In this document: in pieces, positions 52,525 through 62,111 of the stretch
Layout: each line of letters opens with the position of its first letter
Numbering within the stretch: the first letter of the stretch is position 1
The notes under the pieces: generated by a model
What the model saw: the letters and a program-made list of their open reading frames with translations, nothing else
The model's database searches: none
What the model was told of the DNA's origin: nothing
Source of the DNA: Pectobacterium carotovorum
Lineage (GTDB): Bacteria; Pseudomonadota; Gammaproteobacteria; Enterobacterales; Enterobacteriaceae
Length of the DNA stretch: 64,000 bases
Direction: 5' to 3'
NCBI RefSeq assembly: GCF_900129615.1
Contig: NZ_FQWI01000001.1
Coordinates: 372,001-436,000, forward strand
Program-made: the position numbers and the translations under genes

Positions 52525-53940
52525 GTGGCAAAATTATTTTTACGTAGTGGAAGTTTGGATGATTTTCTGGCGCTGGGTGAGAACGGCCAGCCAGTTTACG
52601 CATCAGCACTTCAATTGCGGGAAACGTTACGTCTCAGAAAACAGCAGCAGATTGCCGATTGTCTGGCGATTCCCCAACCCAACGAGCATGGCGACCGCAT
52701 TGACTGGTATTCGCCAGTTGACGGTAAAGTCACCTCCTGGATTGCCGCGAGCGAAGAAGAACGAGAAAAGGCGCTGGCGTTACTGGAAACTTATCAAGCT
52801 GCGGTTGCCGACATCAGCCAGCGTGCGCAAAATGCAGAAAAAGCGGGGCAGAAACTCTTCGGTGTCCTGCTGGCAAAAGCGATACAGTTCCCTGGAGCGA
52901 ACCACGTTTATCTGGTTGATGGCAAACCCGTCTTAACGTTCTGGGGCTTCGTCAATCTCGATAAGAAATCTCGGCTTGATGCATTGGACTGCCTGCGACC
53001 TGTCATCAAGGAAGCGGAACCGCTTTTTGTTGCACCCGCCCCCGTTGCAAGCGCACCCACACTGCCGTTGGTCGATCCCGTTCCCGAGCCGGAACCACAG
53101 CCTATCGTTCAGCCCGAACCTGTCGATTCAACACCTGCACCTGTTGCCGCTGCGGCAGCCGTGCCTGTTCGCCCACCGTTCTTCCGCCTGTGGTGGCTGC
53201 TACCTGCTGCCGCACTGTTAGCGATTTTGTCATTGCAAATACGTGGCTGCGTGTCAGGACAAGACGACAAGCCGACCTCCGATGTAGCCGCGACGGTCAA
53301 ACCAGAAAAACGCGCCCTGCCTTCTTCTACGCCGGCTGAACCAGTGCCACAGCAAGAAAGCACGCCTGTTCCACCTGTCGCAGAAAAAGAGGTTGTGAAA
53401 ACCGCTGAGCCATCAGTCGCTACGGCACCGGTTGCTGCTGCGCCTGTAGTAGACGCGGTAAAACCGGAAGCACCTGCGGTCACGGAACCAAAAGAGCCTG
53501 TTGCGCCGCCGGCTGAACCCGTTGCCGAGCCAGTGCCAGCGATTCCTGCGGGCAAAGATGATCTCGTCATGCCAGCCGACGCGGTGAAAATCGGTTCCAT
53601 CAAATTCCTGAACGGCAACTGGCGCGTCATTGTTGATAGCAAAGCGCCGATTACCGGCAGGCCACCTAGCCTGCGCTACCAGATTCAAAATGGAAAAGGC
53701 ACGGCACGCATAACTCATGGTGACGATGTCACGTGTCGCGCTAACGTTGAGGCAGGATTAATGAGCTCTGGCAATCTGATCATCAACAGTCGTTCCGGCG
53801 CCCGCTGCTCTGATAATTCTCGTTTCCAAATGCCGGAATTGGTCTGTAAACAAGGTGCCTCCGGCGCTGCGGCAGAGTGTATTGGTCGCTATGACGAAAA
53901 CACCGTTTTCCCGATGACGATAAAGCGCGAGAGTAAATAA
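52525..53940 (+). CDS. srfA: SrfA, membrane-anchored component of srfABC
   Basis: The first gene of the srfABC locus, known in Salmonella as SsrB-activated but of unclear role. The 471-residue protein has a cytoplasmic helical domain (residues 1-165, e.g. KQQQIADCLAIPQPNEHGDR), a Pro/Val/Ala-rich linker, one transmembrane helix at about 218-240 (FRLWWLLPAAALLAILSLQI), a second long Pro/Glu/Ala linker, and a C-terminal periplasmic domain with four or more Cys (KIGSIKFLNGNWRVIVDSKA). It starts with GTG, and an AAGG lies about 10 nt upstream. The srfB ATG follows 2 nt after the stop. Confidence 0.85.
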   Translation: MAKLFLRSGSLDDFLALGENGQPVYASALQLRETLRLRKQQQIADCLAIPQPNEHGDRIDWYSPVDGKVTSWIAASEEEREKALALLETYQAAVADISQRAQNAEKAGQKLFGVLLAKAIQFPGANHVYLVDGKPVLTFWGFVNLDKKSRLDALDCLRPVIKEAEPLFVAPAPVASAPTLPLVDPVPEPEPQPIVQPEPVDSTPAPVAAAAAVPVRPPFFRLWWLLPAAALLAILSLQIRGCVSGQDDKPTSDVAATVKPEKRALPSSTPAEPVPQQESTPVPPVAEKEVVKTAEPSVATAPVAAAPVVDAVKPEAPAVTEPKEPVAPPAEPVAEPVPAIPAGKDDLVMPADAVKIGSIKFLNGNWRVIVDSKAPITGRPPSLRYQIQNGKGTARITHGDDVTCRANVEAGLMSSGNLIINSRSGARCSDNSRFQMPELVCKQGASGAAAECIGRYDENTVFPMTIKRESK

Positions 53941-53942
53941 TC

Positions 53943-56930
53943 ATGCTGGCGACGATTACCGATTATAAACAACGCATTACGTTGATTCAGGACAGCGGAA
54001 TTCAGTTTTTGGATTTTGCCTTAAAGCCGCAGTTTTCGGCTGAGCAGCCTAACCGCTATGTGCGTAAAAGTGCCAACGGCCCTCTGCTGCACCTGCTGTA
54101 TGATGAACAGTCGGATAAATTCCTGCTGCCTTCTGCCACCGGGATGCCGCCGGAAGTAGTGAAGCCTGAGCTGAGCATTTCGCTTGAGCAATCGCTGAAG
54201 CTGCTGGAGAACATTTGGCTGCCGCTGCCCTTCTTCCGCTTTAATCCGCCGCGCACCTTCATGGGCGGGCCGGATAACTGGGCGCGGATGCAAATTCTTG
54301 CGTTGGATACACCCGATCAGGACGGCAATACGCACCGTATTTGTCTGGCGTTCGATACCAAAACCTACCCGGAAGGCCACGAGTACGAGTCGCTGGCACC
54401 TAATGCCAATGACATCAAAACCGGCGGGAGTTTCGCGCTGGCTTATCACAGCGACGAACTAGGTGAATTCCTTGATGAAACCTGGGTCGACGGATGGCTG
54501 CGCGAAGTCTTTGCTCAGCGGGTTAAAGCGCTGGAAAGCCGTGACAGCCACGATATAAAAGTGGCACTCAGAGGGTTTGAATATCAGGCACATTACCTGA
54601 ATGTGTTGGATATGCTGGGCAACCAGCTCGAAATACCGGAAATTCGGATCAATACCAGCACGCTGCAGGAACCCGCTGTCAACGTTGACCTGATTTTAGA
54701 CGTCGGTAACTCGCACACCTGCGGCATTTTAGTTGAGGACCATGCTGACGAAAGCAACGGCCTGAAACAGACCTATGAACTGCAGTTGCGCGATCTGAGT
54801 GAGCCACATTATCTGTATAACGAACTTTTCGAGAGCCGCGTTGAGTTTTCACAGGCGAAGTTCGGTAAAGACAATTTCTCCGTAGAAAGCGGTCGTGATG
54901 ACGCGTTCATCTGGCCGTCAATCACCCGCGTCGGGCGCGAAGCCAGCCACATGGCGCTGCTGCGTCAGGGAACGGAAGGATCGAGCGGTATTTCCAGCCC
55001 GCGCCGCTACCTGTGGGATGAAGAAAGCTATGCGCCAGGCTGGCGTTTCAGCCAGACGGATGCCCATTCGCAAACCGAACCGCTAGCGACAGCCATGCCG
55101 TTGACCATCATGCTGAATGATGAAGGTCAGCCGCTCTACAACCAGCCGCTGGAAGAGCGTTTACCGGTGTTTTCACCGCACTACAGCCGCAGTTCGATCA
55201 TGACCTTCATGCTCTCTGAGCTGCTGGCCCAGGCGCTCATGCAAATGAACAGCGCCGCTCAGCGCTTGAAGATGATCCACAGCAGCGCGCCACGCCAGTT
55301 GCGAAATATCATTCTGACCCTGCCTTCCGCAATGCCGAAACCCGAGCGTGAAATTTTCCGCCGCCGGATGCATGAAGCGATCGCGCTGGTCTGGAAAGCG
55401 ATGGACTGGCACCCGATGGATGAGGATTTCACCACGCCAGCCGACAAGCAACTGAGTCGGGTTCCGGTGCCTGACGTGCAAATCGAATGGGATGAAGCCA
55501 CATGCGGGCAGATGGTTTACCTGTATAACGAAGCGCAGGTGAACTTTGGCGGTCGTGCGGAAGATTTTTTCGCCAGCATGGCACGCCCCGATAAAGAGCT
55601 CGATGAAGGCGAACCGGCGGGTAAAACGCTGCGCATTGCCTCAATCGACATCGGTGGCGGCACCACCGACCTCGCCATTACTCAATATCTGCTTGATGAC
55701 GGCGTCGGCAACAACGTTAAAATCATTCCCCGCCTGCTGTTCCGTGAAGGCTTTAAGGTCGCGGGCGACGATATCTTGCTGGATGTGATTCAGCTTTACA
55801 TCCTCCCCGCGCTACAGGCCGCGCTGAAAACCGCCGGAATGGCCAGCCCGGATGCGCTGATGGCGAAGCTGTTCGGCAATGAAGGCCGTATGGACGCACA
55901 GCTCACGCTGCGTCAGCAGGTCACGCTACAGGTCTTCATCCCAATTGGTCGCGCGATTCTGGAAGCCTATGAGCGCTTTGATCCGCTGGACACCAGCGCC
56001 GAGATCGAATCGACCTTCGGCGAATTGCTGGAACAGGCACCAACGGAAAAAGTGCTGGAATACATCAATACGGAAGTGCAGCGCGAGCTACCGGTCAGCG
56101 ACAAGGTCTTCGATATTTTGCAAGTGCCGCTGATTCTCAAACTGAGCAAGCTGCACGGCGAATTCCTGTCTAACAAGATGAACATCACGCAGAATCTGCG
56201 CCTGATGTCTGAGGTGGTGTCGCTGTATTCGTGCGATGTGCTGCTGCTGACCGGTCGCCCTTCGCGCTTCCCAGGAATTCAGGCGCTGTTCCGCCACCTG
56301 CAGCCGCTGCCGATTAACCGCATGCTGTCGCTCGATGGCTATCACACCAACGACTGGTATCCGTTTAACAAACGCGGACGCATCGATAACCCGAAATCCA
56401 CCGCCGCCGTCGGCGCGATGCTGTGCCTGCTGGCGCTCGATCTGCGCCTGCCGGGCTTTTACTTTAAGGTTGGTGATTTCCAGCCTTATTCTACGGTGCG
56501 CTACCTCGGCATGATGGACAGTAGCAACGCGCTGACGCTGGATAACGTTTACTACAGCGATATCGATCTGGATGCGCCGGATTTCGAGCTTGATCCGAAA
56601 CTCAGTTTCCAGGTGCGTGGCTCACTCTGCCTTGGCTTCCGCCAGTTGGACAACGAGCGCTGGCCTGCGTCCTCACTCTATATGCTCTCAATCGTCGATC
56701 AGGATTTGGCGCGTAAGGTCGTCGGCGACAGTAAGCTGCGTGTCCGACTGGCCGTAACGAAAAGTGACGATCAAGACAGCCCCGAACGCTTTGAGATTGC
56801 CGATGCGGTGCTGGAAGACGGCACCCGCGTTCCACCACAGCATTTACGACTCAAATTGAACACATTATCCGCTAACGGCTCAGGTGCGACCCATTATTGG
56901 ATCGATAGTGGGAGTGTATTTAAAAAATGA
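53943..56930 (+). CDS. srfB: SrfB, actin/Hsp70-type ATPase-fold protein
   Basis: A 995-residue protein of the srfABC locus. It contains motifs of the actin/Hsp70/sugar-kinase nucleotide-binding fold: phosphate loop 1 LILDVGNSHTCGILVEDH near residue 248, phosphate loop 2 IASIDIGGGTTDLAITQYLL near 564 and an adenosine-type loop VLLLTGRPSRFPGIQALF near 770. This suggests an ATP-driven switch or filament rather than an enzyme of metabolism. No signal peptide. It is encoded between srfA and srfC, overlapping srfC by 4 nt, so the three are translationally linked. The biological role is unproven. Confidence 0.9.
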   Translation: MLATITDYKQRITLIQDSGIQFLDFALKPQFSAEQPNRYVRKSANGPLLHLLYDEQSDKFLLPSATGMPPEVVKPELSISLEQSLKLLENIWLPLPFFRFNPPRTFMGGPDNWARMQILALDTPDQDGNTHRICLAFDTKTYPEGHEYESLAPNANDIKTGGSFALAYHSDELGEFLDETWVDGWLREVFAQRVKALESRDSHDIKVALRGFEYQAHYLNVLDMLGNQLEIPEIRINTSTLQEPAVNVDLILDVGNSHTCGILVEDHADESNGLKQTYELQLRDLSEPHYLYNELFESRVEFSQAKFGKDNFSVESGRDDAFIWPSITRVGREASHMALLRQGTEGSSGISSPRRYLWDEESYAPGWRFSQTDAHSQTEPLATAMPLTIMLNDEGQPLYNQPLEERLPVFSPHYSRSSIMTFMLSELLAQALMQMNSAAQRLKMIHSSAPRQLRNIILTLPSAMPKPEREIFRRRMHEAIALVWKAMDWHPMDEDFTTPADKQLSRVPVPDVQIEWDEATCGQMVYLYNEAQVNFGGRAEDFFASMARPDKELDEGEPAGKTLRIASIDIGGGTTDLAITQYLLDDGVGNNVKIIPRLLFREGFKVAGDDILLDVIQLYILPALQAALKTAGMASPDALMAKLFGNEGRMDAQLTLRQQVTLQVFIPIGRAILEAYERFDPLDTSAEIESTFGELLEQAPTEKVLEYINTEVQRELPVSDKVFDILQVPLILKLSKLHGEFLSNKMNITQNLRLMSEVVSLYSCDVLLLTGRPSRFPGIQALFRHLQPLPINRMLSLDGYHTNDWYPFNKRGRIDNPKSTAAVGAMLCLLALDLRLPGFYFKVGDFQPYSTVRYLGMMDSSNALTLDNVYYSDIDLDAPDFELDPKLSFQVRGSLCLGFRQLDNERWPASSLYMLSIVDQDLARKVVGDSKLRVRLAVTKSDDQDSPERFEIADAVLEDGTRVPPQHLRLKLNTLSANGSGATHYWIDSGSVFKK

Positions 56931-59389
56931 AACGATTAACGTCCAAACAGCTCTCTACCCGACTTCACGGCCAGCTACAGGCCGTCGCGCAAGGTGTTGA
57001 ACAGGCCATCGACTGGGTTGAAAGTACCCGCCAGAACGCCCCGCGTCTGGATATCGAAGCCGACCGTCTGATCGTCAAACTGCGCCGTAATCACAATAAA
57101 GCGCAGCACCTGTCCGACGTGGCGCAGAAAGAGATCGCCATCGGCTTTTTTGGCCTGTCTCAGGCGGGGAAATCCTATCTGATCGCATCGCTGGCCGGGG
57201 GCGAAAACGGCAAGCTGGAAACCGCTTTTGAAGGGCAACAGCTGGATTTTATCGATCACATTAATCCGTCCGATCGCGCAACCGCGCTCGTCACGCGCTT
57301 TAGCCGGCAGTCGGGCGTGAAGAACAAATCGTTCCCCGTTCAGCTGCAACTGCTCAGCGAACTGGATATCGGCAAGATCATGGCCAACGCGTTTTTAAAC
57401 GATCTCAATCAAGAGACCACGTTTGAAGAGTTGGACGAGCGCCATATTGCTGAACACATTAAAACGCTGTTGATGCACCGTCAGCCAGAACCCGTTGAAG
57501 GGATGAGCCGCGATGAAGTCGTCGAACTCTGGGACTATCTCGCGCGTCACGATGTTAAACGGCAAAAACAGCTGGAAGCCCATTTCTGGCCGGTGGCGAT
57601 TGAATTAGCGCCTTACCTCACGGTTGACGATCGCGCCCAGCTCTTCTCTGTACTGTGGGGCGAGTTGAATTCGCTGACCACCGCCTATCGCCATTTCAGC
57701 CACACGCTGCAACACCTGTCCGGTACACGCAAGCTGTTAGCACCGCTGCGGATTCTGGTGGATGATGAGTTAAATCCGGCAGACGGTCTGATCGACGGTT
57801 CTGCGCTGGAACACTTGCACAGTGCCGACGATCCCGGCGTGCTGGTGCGACCGGTTCAGAATGGCCGCGCGGGGAAAACGACGGAGCTTTCGCTGGCTGA
57901 GTTAACGATGCTGACGGCGGAGTTGCTTATCCCGCTGCATTTGCCGCCTAAAGAAGCGCTGTTCGAGCAGGTTGATGTGCTGGATTTCCCCGGTTTTGGT
58001 GAGATCCGCGAGACGCGGGACGAGCCACCAGCAAGACAGCAAAGCACGCAGCATCCACTGGCGCACACGCTATTGCGGGCGAAACGCGCCTATCTGCTGG
58101 AGCGCTATACCGATAATCAGGAAATGAACGTACTGATGGTATGCAGCGCAGCAGGCAACCGCGCCGACGTTAAAGTGGTCGGCAAGGCGCTGGATCATTG
58201 GGTTAAACAGACGCAAGGCGAAAACGCACAGGTTCGTAGTCACCGTAAACCGGGGCTGATTTGGGCGGTCACTCGCCACGATCGCCGTATTACGCACGGG
58301 CAAAACTATGATGCCGCGGTACAGCGCTATGTCGGTAATCCGGGCGACGCCTGGGGAACGATGCTGGCGATGGATAAACGTGGCGTAGCGCGAATGGCAA
58401 CGTGGCTGGGCGCGGAAGTCCACCGGGATGTCAAGCTGGGGCGCATCAGCGAACAGCTTAGCGAACTCCAACGTGAACTCAGCGATAACCTGCTGGGTAA
58501 CTGGTATCTGCCCGTTGATGTTGACGATCCGGCAGAAAAACAGCGTATCGCAGAGACCTTGCTCAAATCGCTCCAGACCCGCACCGGCGTGCACGGTGAA
58601 CTGCTGGAACGGCTGCTGCCTTCGCGTGATGAGCTGCGCCGTTTATATCTGCAACAGAAAGGGGCAAGCTATGGCGGTTTCCACGCCGATGCCGAAGACC
58701 TTTCTGCCCCGTCGGTCAATAGCGATCCGTTTGGCGTCGGGATCGAAATCGATCTGTTTGCCGATGAACCGATCGCGCTCGATCAGCCTGCGCCGCCGAT
58801 TTTGACCATCGACCACGGCTATGAGGCTGATTACGCGCATGGCGTTTATCGTTACTGGATTAACTATCTACGTGGCCTGCCGGAAAATGCCCCGCTTCTC
58901 GATTTGCTGAATGTGCCTAAATCGACGATCGAAATGCTGGTCGAAGAATTGATTACCGGCAGCATCCGTTTGCGGATCGAAGAGGCGCTGGTCGATATGT
59001 TGGTCGACGGTGAGCAGTTGGGGATCAACCGTGAGAATAAAGCCGACCGTCAGGTTTCACGCGTGCTGACTATTCTCGGTGACTTCGTTGCCTGGCTCGG
59101 TTTCCAGCAGCTTGATGAATCCCTGCGCCCTGCAAGCCGTATTAATCGCGGTCATAAGATTTTCGCCAAGCCGGAAAAACAGGCGGTCAGCTTTGGGGCT
59201 TCACAGCGCTTAACCAAGCTATCGCTGACGCCGACCAATAATACGGCATTTTATATCTATGACTGGCTGGTTGGTCTAAATGAGATGATTATTCAGAATG
59301 CGGGCTATTCCGCTGCACGCGAAGTCAGTGATGAGCAGCGTGAACAGCTGGGCACGATTCTGACGTTGATTAAACCGGCTGAGAAATAA
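56927..59389 (+). CDS. srfC: SrfC, P-loop GTPase-like protein
   Basis: An 820-residue protein. Near residue 75 it has a Walker A loop FGLSQAGKSYL (GxxxxGKS). Near 350 there is a DxxG-type switch VDVLDFPGFGEIRE, and near 447 a TRHDRR sequence may act as the guanine-specificity motif. Together these fit a dynamin-like or TRAFAC GTPase, followed by a long helical region. Starts by ATGA overlap with srfB and ends before a terminator. Its partner SrfB has an actin-like fold, so the pair may form a membrane-linked nucleotide-driven machine. Confidence 0.88.
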   Translation: MKRLTSKQLSTRLHGQLQAVAQGVEQAIDWVESTRQNAPRLDIEADRLIVKLRRNHNKAQHLSDVAQKEIAIGFFGLSQAGKSYLIASLAGGENGKLETAFEGQQLDFIDHINPSDRATALVTRFSRQSGVKNKSFPVQLQLLSELDIGKIMANAFLNDLNQETTFEELDERHIAEHIKTLLMHRQPEPVEGMSRDEVVELWDYLARHDVKRQKQLEAHFWPVAIELAPYLTVDDRAQLFSVLWGELNSLTTAYRHFSHTLQHLSGTRKLLAPLRILVDDELNPADGLIDGSALEHLHSADDPGVLVRPVQNGRAGKTTELSLAELTMLTAELLIPLHLPPKEALFEQVDVLDFPGFGEIRETRDEPPARQQSTQHPLAHTLLRAKRAYLLERYTDNQEMNVLMVCSAAGNRADVKVVGKALDHWVKQTQGENAQVRSHRKPGLIWAVTRHDRRITHGQNYDAAVQRYVGNPGDAWGTMLAMDKRGVARMATWLGAEVHRDVKLGRISEQLSELQRELSDNLLGNWYLPVDVDDPAEKQRIAETLLKSLQTRTGVHGELLERLLPSRDELRRLYLQQKGASYGGFHADAEDLSAPSVNSDPFGVGIEIDLFADEPIALDQPAPPILTIDHGYEADYAHGVYRYWINYLRGLPENAPLLDLLNVPKSTIEMLVEELITGSIRLRIEEALVDMLVDGEQLGINRENKADRQVSRVLTILGDFVAWLGFQQLDESLRPASRINRGHKIFAKPEKQAVSFGASQRLTKLSLTPTNNTAFYIYDWLVGLNEMIIQNAGYSAAREVSDEQREQLGTILTLIKPAEK

Positions 59390-59416
59390 CATTCAGTCTA
59401 CCGCTGTCGATCCAGG

Positions 59417-59466
59417 AAACATGGCGTGACGTTGTCACTAAATTTTGCGCCATGTTTTCTTTTTTC
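59417..59466 (+). terminator. Intrinsic terminator after srfC
   Basis: AAACATGGCG (59417-59426) pairs with CGCCATGTTT (59448-59457), with an inner TGAC/GTCA pair, followed by TTCTTTTTTC. It ends the srfABC transcript. Confidence 0.85.
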
Positions 59467-59644
59467 TGTCATATCTTCCCTCCATATGTGTTTATCACCT
59501 CTTATCGTTCTGAAAAATCTTATTGACGAACGGTGGATTCAATCTATACCTAAGTTGATATCTTTCAATTAATAAGCGTTGACGTTCCTCTATCTGTTAG
59601 CCATTTCCACCGCGTGGACGTGGGTGACCTTAACAGGAGTGGTT

Positions 59645-60124
59645 ATGACGATAGAAAAAGCGCGCGAGGAAGACGGCATCTCGGTAGAAAATGGTGAGCA
59701 TGAACCTATTCTGCTGAAAATAAGGGCATTTTATCGAGAACTGACAGCCGAAAGATTAACGGAGCTGGGTGATATCTATCATCAGGATATTCACTTTATC
59801 GACCCCGTTTCCAGCCATCATGGGTTGAATGCTTTGCATCGCTACTTTTCTCATTCACTCGACAACCTGAGCTATTGTCAGTTCGAGATCGCCGATATCC
59901 ATACCTTCCGCGGCGGTGCGACAATGTTCTGGACGATGCACTACGCGCATCCGTCGTTAAAGCGCAACGCGCCGCTGACATTAGCGGGCTGTAGCCACCT
60001 GCTCTTCGCCGACAACAAAGTGATCTACCACCGTGACTATTACGATATGGGCGAAATGCTTTATCAGCATATTCCCCTGCTGGGTTCGTTCATCAGCCAC
60101 CTGAAGTCGAGACTTAAGACATGA
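59645..60124 (+). CDS. NTF2-like protein of the cfa2 operon
   Basis: A 159-residue NTF2/SnoaL-fold protein. ELTAERLTELGDIYHQDIHF and IDPVSSHHGLNALHRYFSHS define the fold start, and GGATMFWTMHYAHPSLKRN the later strands. It begins the operon, whose ATG at 59645 follows AGGAG, and overlaps the SDR gene by 4 nt. In related bacteria this gene accompanies cyclopropane fatty acid synthase paralogues; its activity is unknown. Confidence 0.8.
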   Translation: MTIEKAREEDGISVENGEHEPILLKIRAFYRELTAERLTELGDIYHQDIHFIDPVSSHHGLNALHRYFSHSLDNLSYCQFEIADIHTFRGGATMFWTMHYAHPSLKRNAPLTLAGCSHLLFADNKVIYHRDYYDMGEMLYQHIPLLGSFISHLKSRLKT

Positions 60125-60837
60125 AACGCGTGTTGATTACCGGGGCGAGTTCTGGAATCGGCCAGCAATTGGCGCTGGATTATGCCAAAGGCGGCTGGGA
60201 CGTCCTCGCCTGCGGGCGCGATGAACAACGACTTAACGCATTAACTGCCACCTTCCCAACCATTCGCACGATAGCATTTGATATGACGAATCTGGCGGAT
60301 ACGCAGCAGGTACTGGACGGCGTCACGGTCGATCTGGTGATTCTCAGTGCGGGAACCTGTGAGTATCTGGATAACGGCGTCGTTGAAGCGGAAAAAGTCA
60401 GTCGGGTGCTGACAACCAACGTGCTAGGCCCGGTGAATTGCCTGTCGGTGCTATTGCCACAGCTTGCCAACGGTAGCCATCTGGCGCTGGTTGGCTCGAC
60501 CGCCAGCCTCGTTGCGCTGCCAAGAGCAGAGGCCTATGGCGCGTCAAAGGCAGCGCTGGCCTACTTCGCCCGCAGCCTGTCGCTGGATTTGCAGGCTCGC
60601 AATATCACCGTGTCGCTGATCTTGCCAGGTTTTGTCGATACCCCGTTGACCGCACGTAATGACTTCCCAATGCCGATGCTGATTTCCGTGTCCCACGCCT
60701 CGGAAGCTATTCGACGTGGTCTGGCAAAGAAAAAACGTGAGATCGCTTTTCCTCTGCGCTTTGCGTTGTTGCTCAACGCGATTTCAGTGCTCCCACAGTC
60801 ATGGCAACGTCTGCTCGCCAGCCGGTTAGTAAGGTAA
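60121..60837 (+). CDS. Short-chain dehydrogenase of the cfa2 operon
   Basis: A 238-residue SDR. Cofactor loop TGASSGIGQQLALDYA (7-22), the catalytic Ser in LVGSTASLV near 125 and YGASKAALAYF near 139 are intact. No NADP-specific double Arg is obvious. It overlaps the NTF2-like gene by 4 nt (ATGA) and is followed 5 nt later by the FAD oxidoreductase, so it is part of the same lipid-modification operon. Substrate unknown. Confidence 0.9.
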   Translation: MKRVLITGASSGIGQQLALDYAKGGWDVLACGRDEQRLNALTATFPTIRTIAFDMTNLADTQQVLDGVTVDLVILSAGTCEYLDNGVVEAEKVSRVLTTNVLGPVNCLSVLLPQLANGSHLALVGSTASLVALPRAEAYGASKAALAYFARSLSLDLQARNITVSLILPGFVDTPLTARNDFPMPMLISVSHASEAIRRGLAKKKREIAFPLRFALLLNAISVLPQSWQRLLASRLVR

Positions 60838-60842
60838 ACAGT

Positions 60843-62111
60843 ATGAAGATTGCCATTATTGGTAGCGGTATTTCCGGCTTAACCTGCGCACTCAGATTAT
60901 CCGATCGCTTTCAGGTGACGGTATTTGAAGCGAACGATTATCTGGGTGGTCACACCGCAACGGTTGATGTCGTTCAGGATGGCGTCCCCTACGCCATCGA
61001 TACGGGATTTATTGTCTACAACGAGCGGACCTATCCCCATTTTATTGCGCTGCTGGATGAGCTGGGGTTAACCGGTCAGCCGACAGAAATGAGCTTTTCG
61101 GTCAGTAATCCGGTTTCCGGTCTGGAATATAACGGCCATACGTTAAACACACTATTCGCCCAGCGCGGCAACCTGATCCGCCCCAGTTTCTATCGTTTCG
61201 TTGCGGAGATTGTGCGCTTTAACCGCGTCTGCAAGCGGTATCTTGCCAACGGCGATTATCAGGGGCTGACGCTAAGTCATTTGTTGCAGCAGGAAAAATT
61301 CTCGCCGTTCTTTGCCCAGCACTATCTTTTGCCTATGGGGGCGGCGATCTGGTCGTCGTCGCTTGAGGATATGCGGCACTTTCCGCTGTCGCTTTTCCTG
61401 ACCTTCTTCAACCACCACGGGTTACTGGATTTGGTCAATCGCCCACAGTGGATGGTGGTTCCCGGTGGTTCACGGGAGTATGTACGGCGACTCTCAGAGC
61501 GTATCCGCGATCGGGCGACGATCCACGTCCAGACGCCCGTCAGTCAGGTCACGCGTGATGATGCAGGTGTTAGGGTGCATACCGCTGGGCAGGCGTACCG
61601 GTTCGATCAGGTGATTTTCGCCTGCCATTCAGATCAGGCGCTGGCGCTGCTGGCAACGAGTACGCCCGATGAGCAGCGAATCCTCGGCGGCATGCACTAT
61701 CAGCCGAACCACGTGATTTTACATACCGATACCCGGCTTCTGCCTCATAACCCGCGAGCATGGGCAAGTTGGAATTACCGTCTGCCGGTCGATCAGGCGT
61801 TTAGCCGCGCACGGGCCTCTGTGACCTATAACATGAACATTCTGCAAGGTATTCGCTCATCCACCACTTTCTGTGTCTCGCTGAACCCTCAGCAGGATAT
61901 CGATCCGAATAAAATACTGCACCACGCGATTTATCATCACCCAGTGTTTACTCAACAGACAACAGAGTACCAACAGCAGCGCGACCGGATTAATGGGCAC
62001 AACCGCAGCTGGTTTTGTGGTGCCTATTGGTACAACGGTTTTCATGAAGACGGCGTCAGAAGCGCGCTGGATGTCGTCAACCTCCTCCATCAGAGTGTGC
62101 AAGATGAATAG
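60843..62111 (+). CDS. FAD-dependent amine oxidase-like oxidoreductase
   Basis: A 422-residue flavoprotein with an N-terminal Rossmann loop KIAIIGSGISGLTCALRLS (2-20), then EANDYLGGHTATVDV (33-47) and a C-terminal FAD-binding FCGAYWYNGFHEDGVRSALD near 395. It resembles the amine-oxidase/desaturase flavoproteins that sit beside cyclopropane fatty acid synthases. The start at 60843 is chosen over 60801, which runs inside the SDR gene. It overlaps DUF1365 by 8 nt. Confidence 0.9.
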   Translation: MKIAIIGSGISGLTCALRLSDRFQVTVFEANDYLGGHTATVDVVQDGVPYAIDTGFIVYNERTYPHFIALLDELGLTGQPTEMSFSVSNPVSGLEYNGHTLNTLFAQRGNLIRPSFYRFVAEIVRFNRVCKRYLANGDYQGLTLSHLLQQEKFSPFFAQHYLLPMGAAIWSSSLEDMRHFPLSLFLTFFNHHGLLDLVNRPQWMVVPGGSREYVRRLSERIRDRATIHVQTPVSQVTRDDAGVRVHTAGQAYRFDQVIFACHSDQALALLATSTPDEQRILGGMHYQPNHVILHTDTRLLPHNPRAWASWNYRLPVDQAFSRARASVTYNMNILQGIRSSTTFCVSLNPQQDIDPNKILHHAIYHHPVFTQQTTEYQQQRDRINGHNRSWFCGAYWYNGFHEDGVRSALDVVNLLHQSVQDE

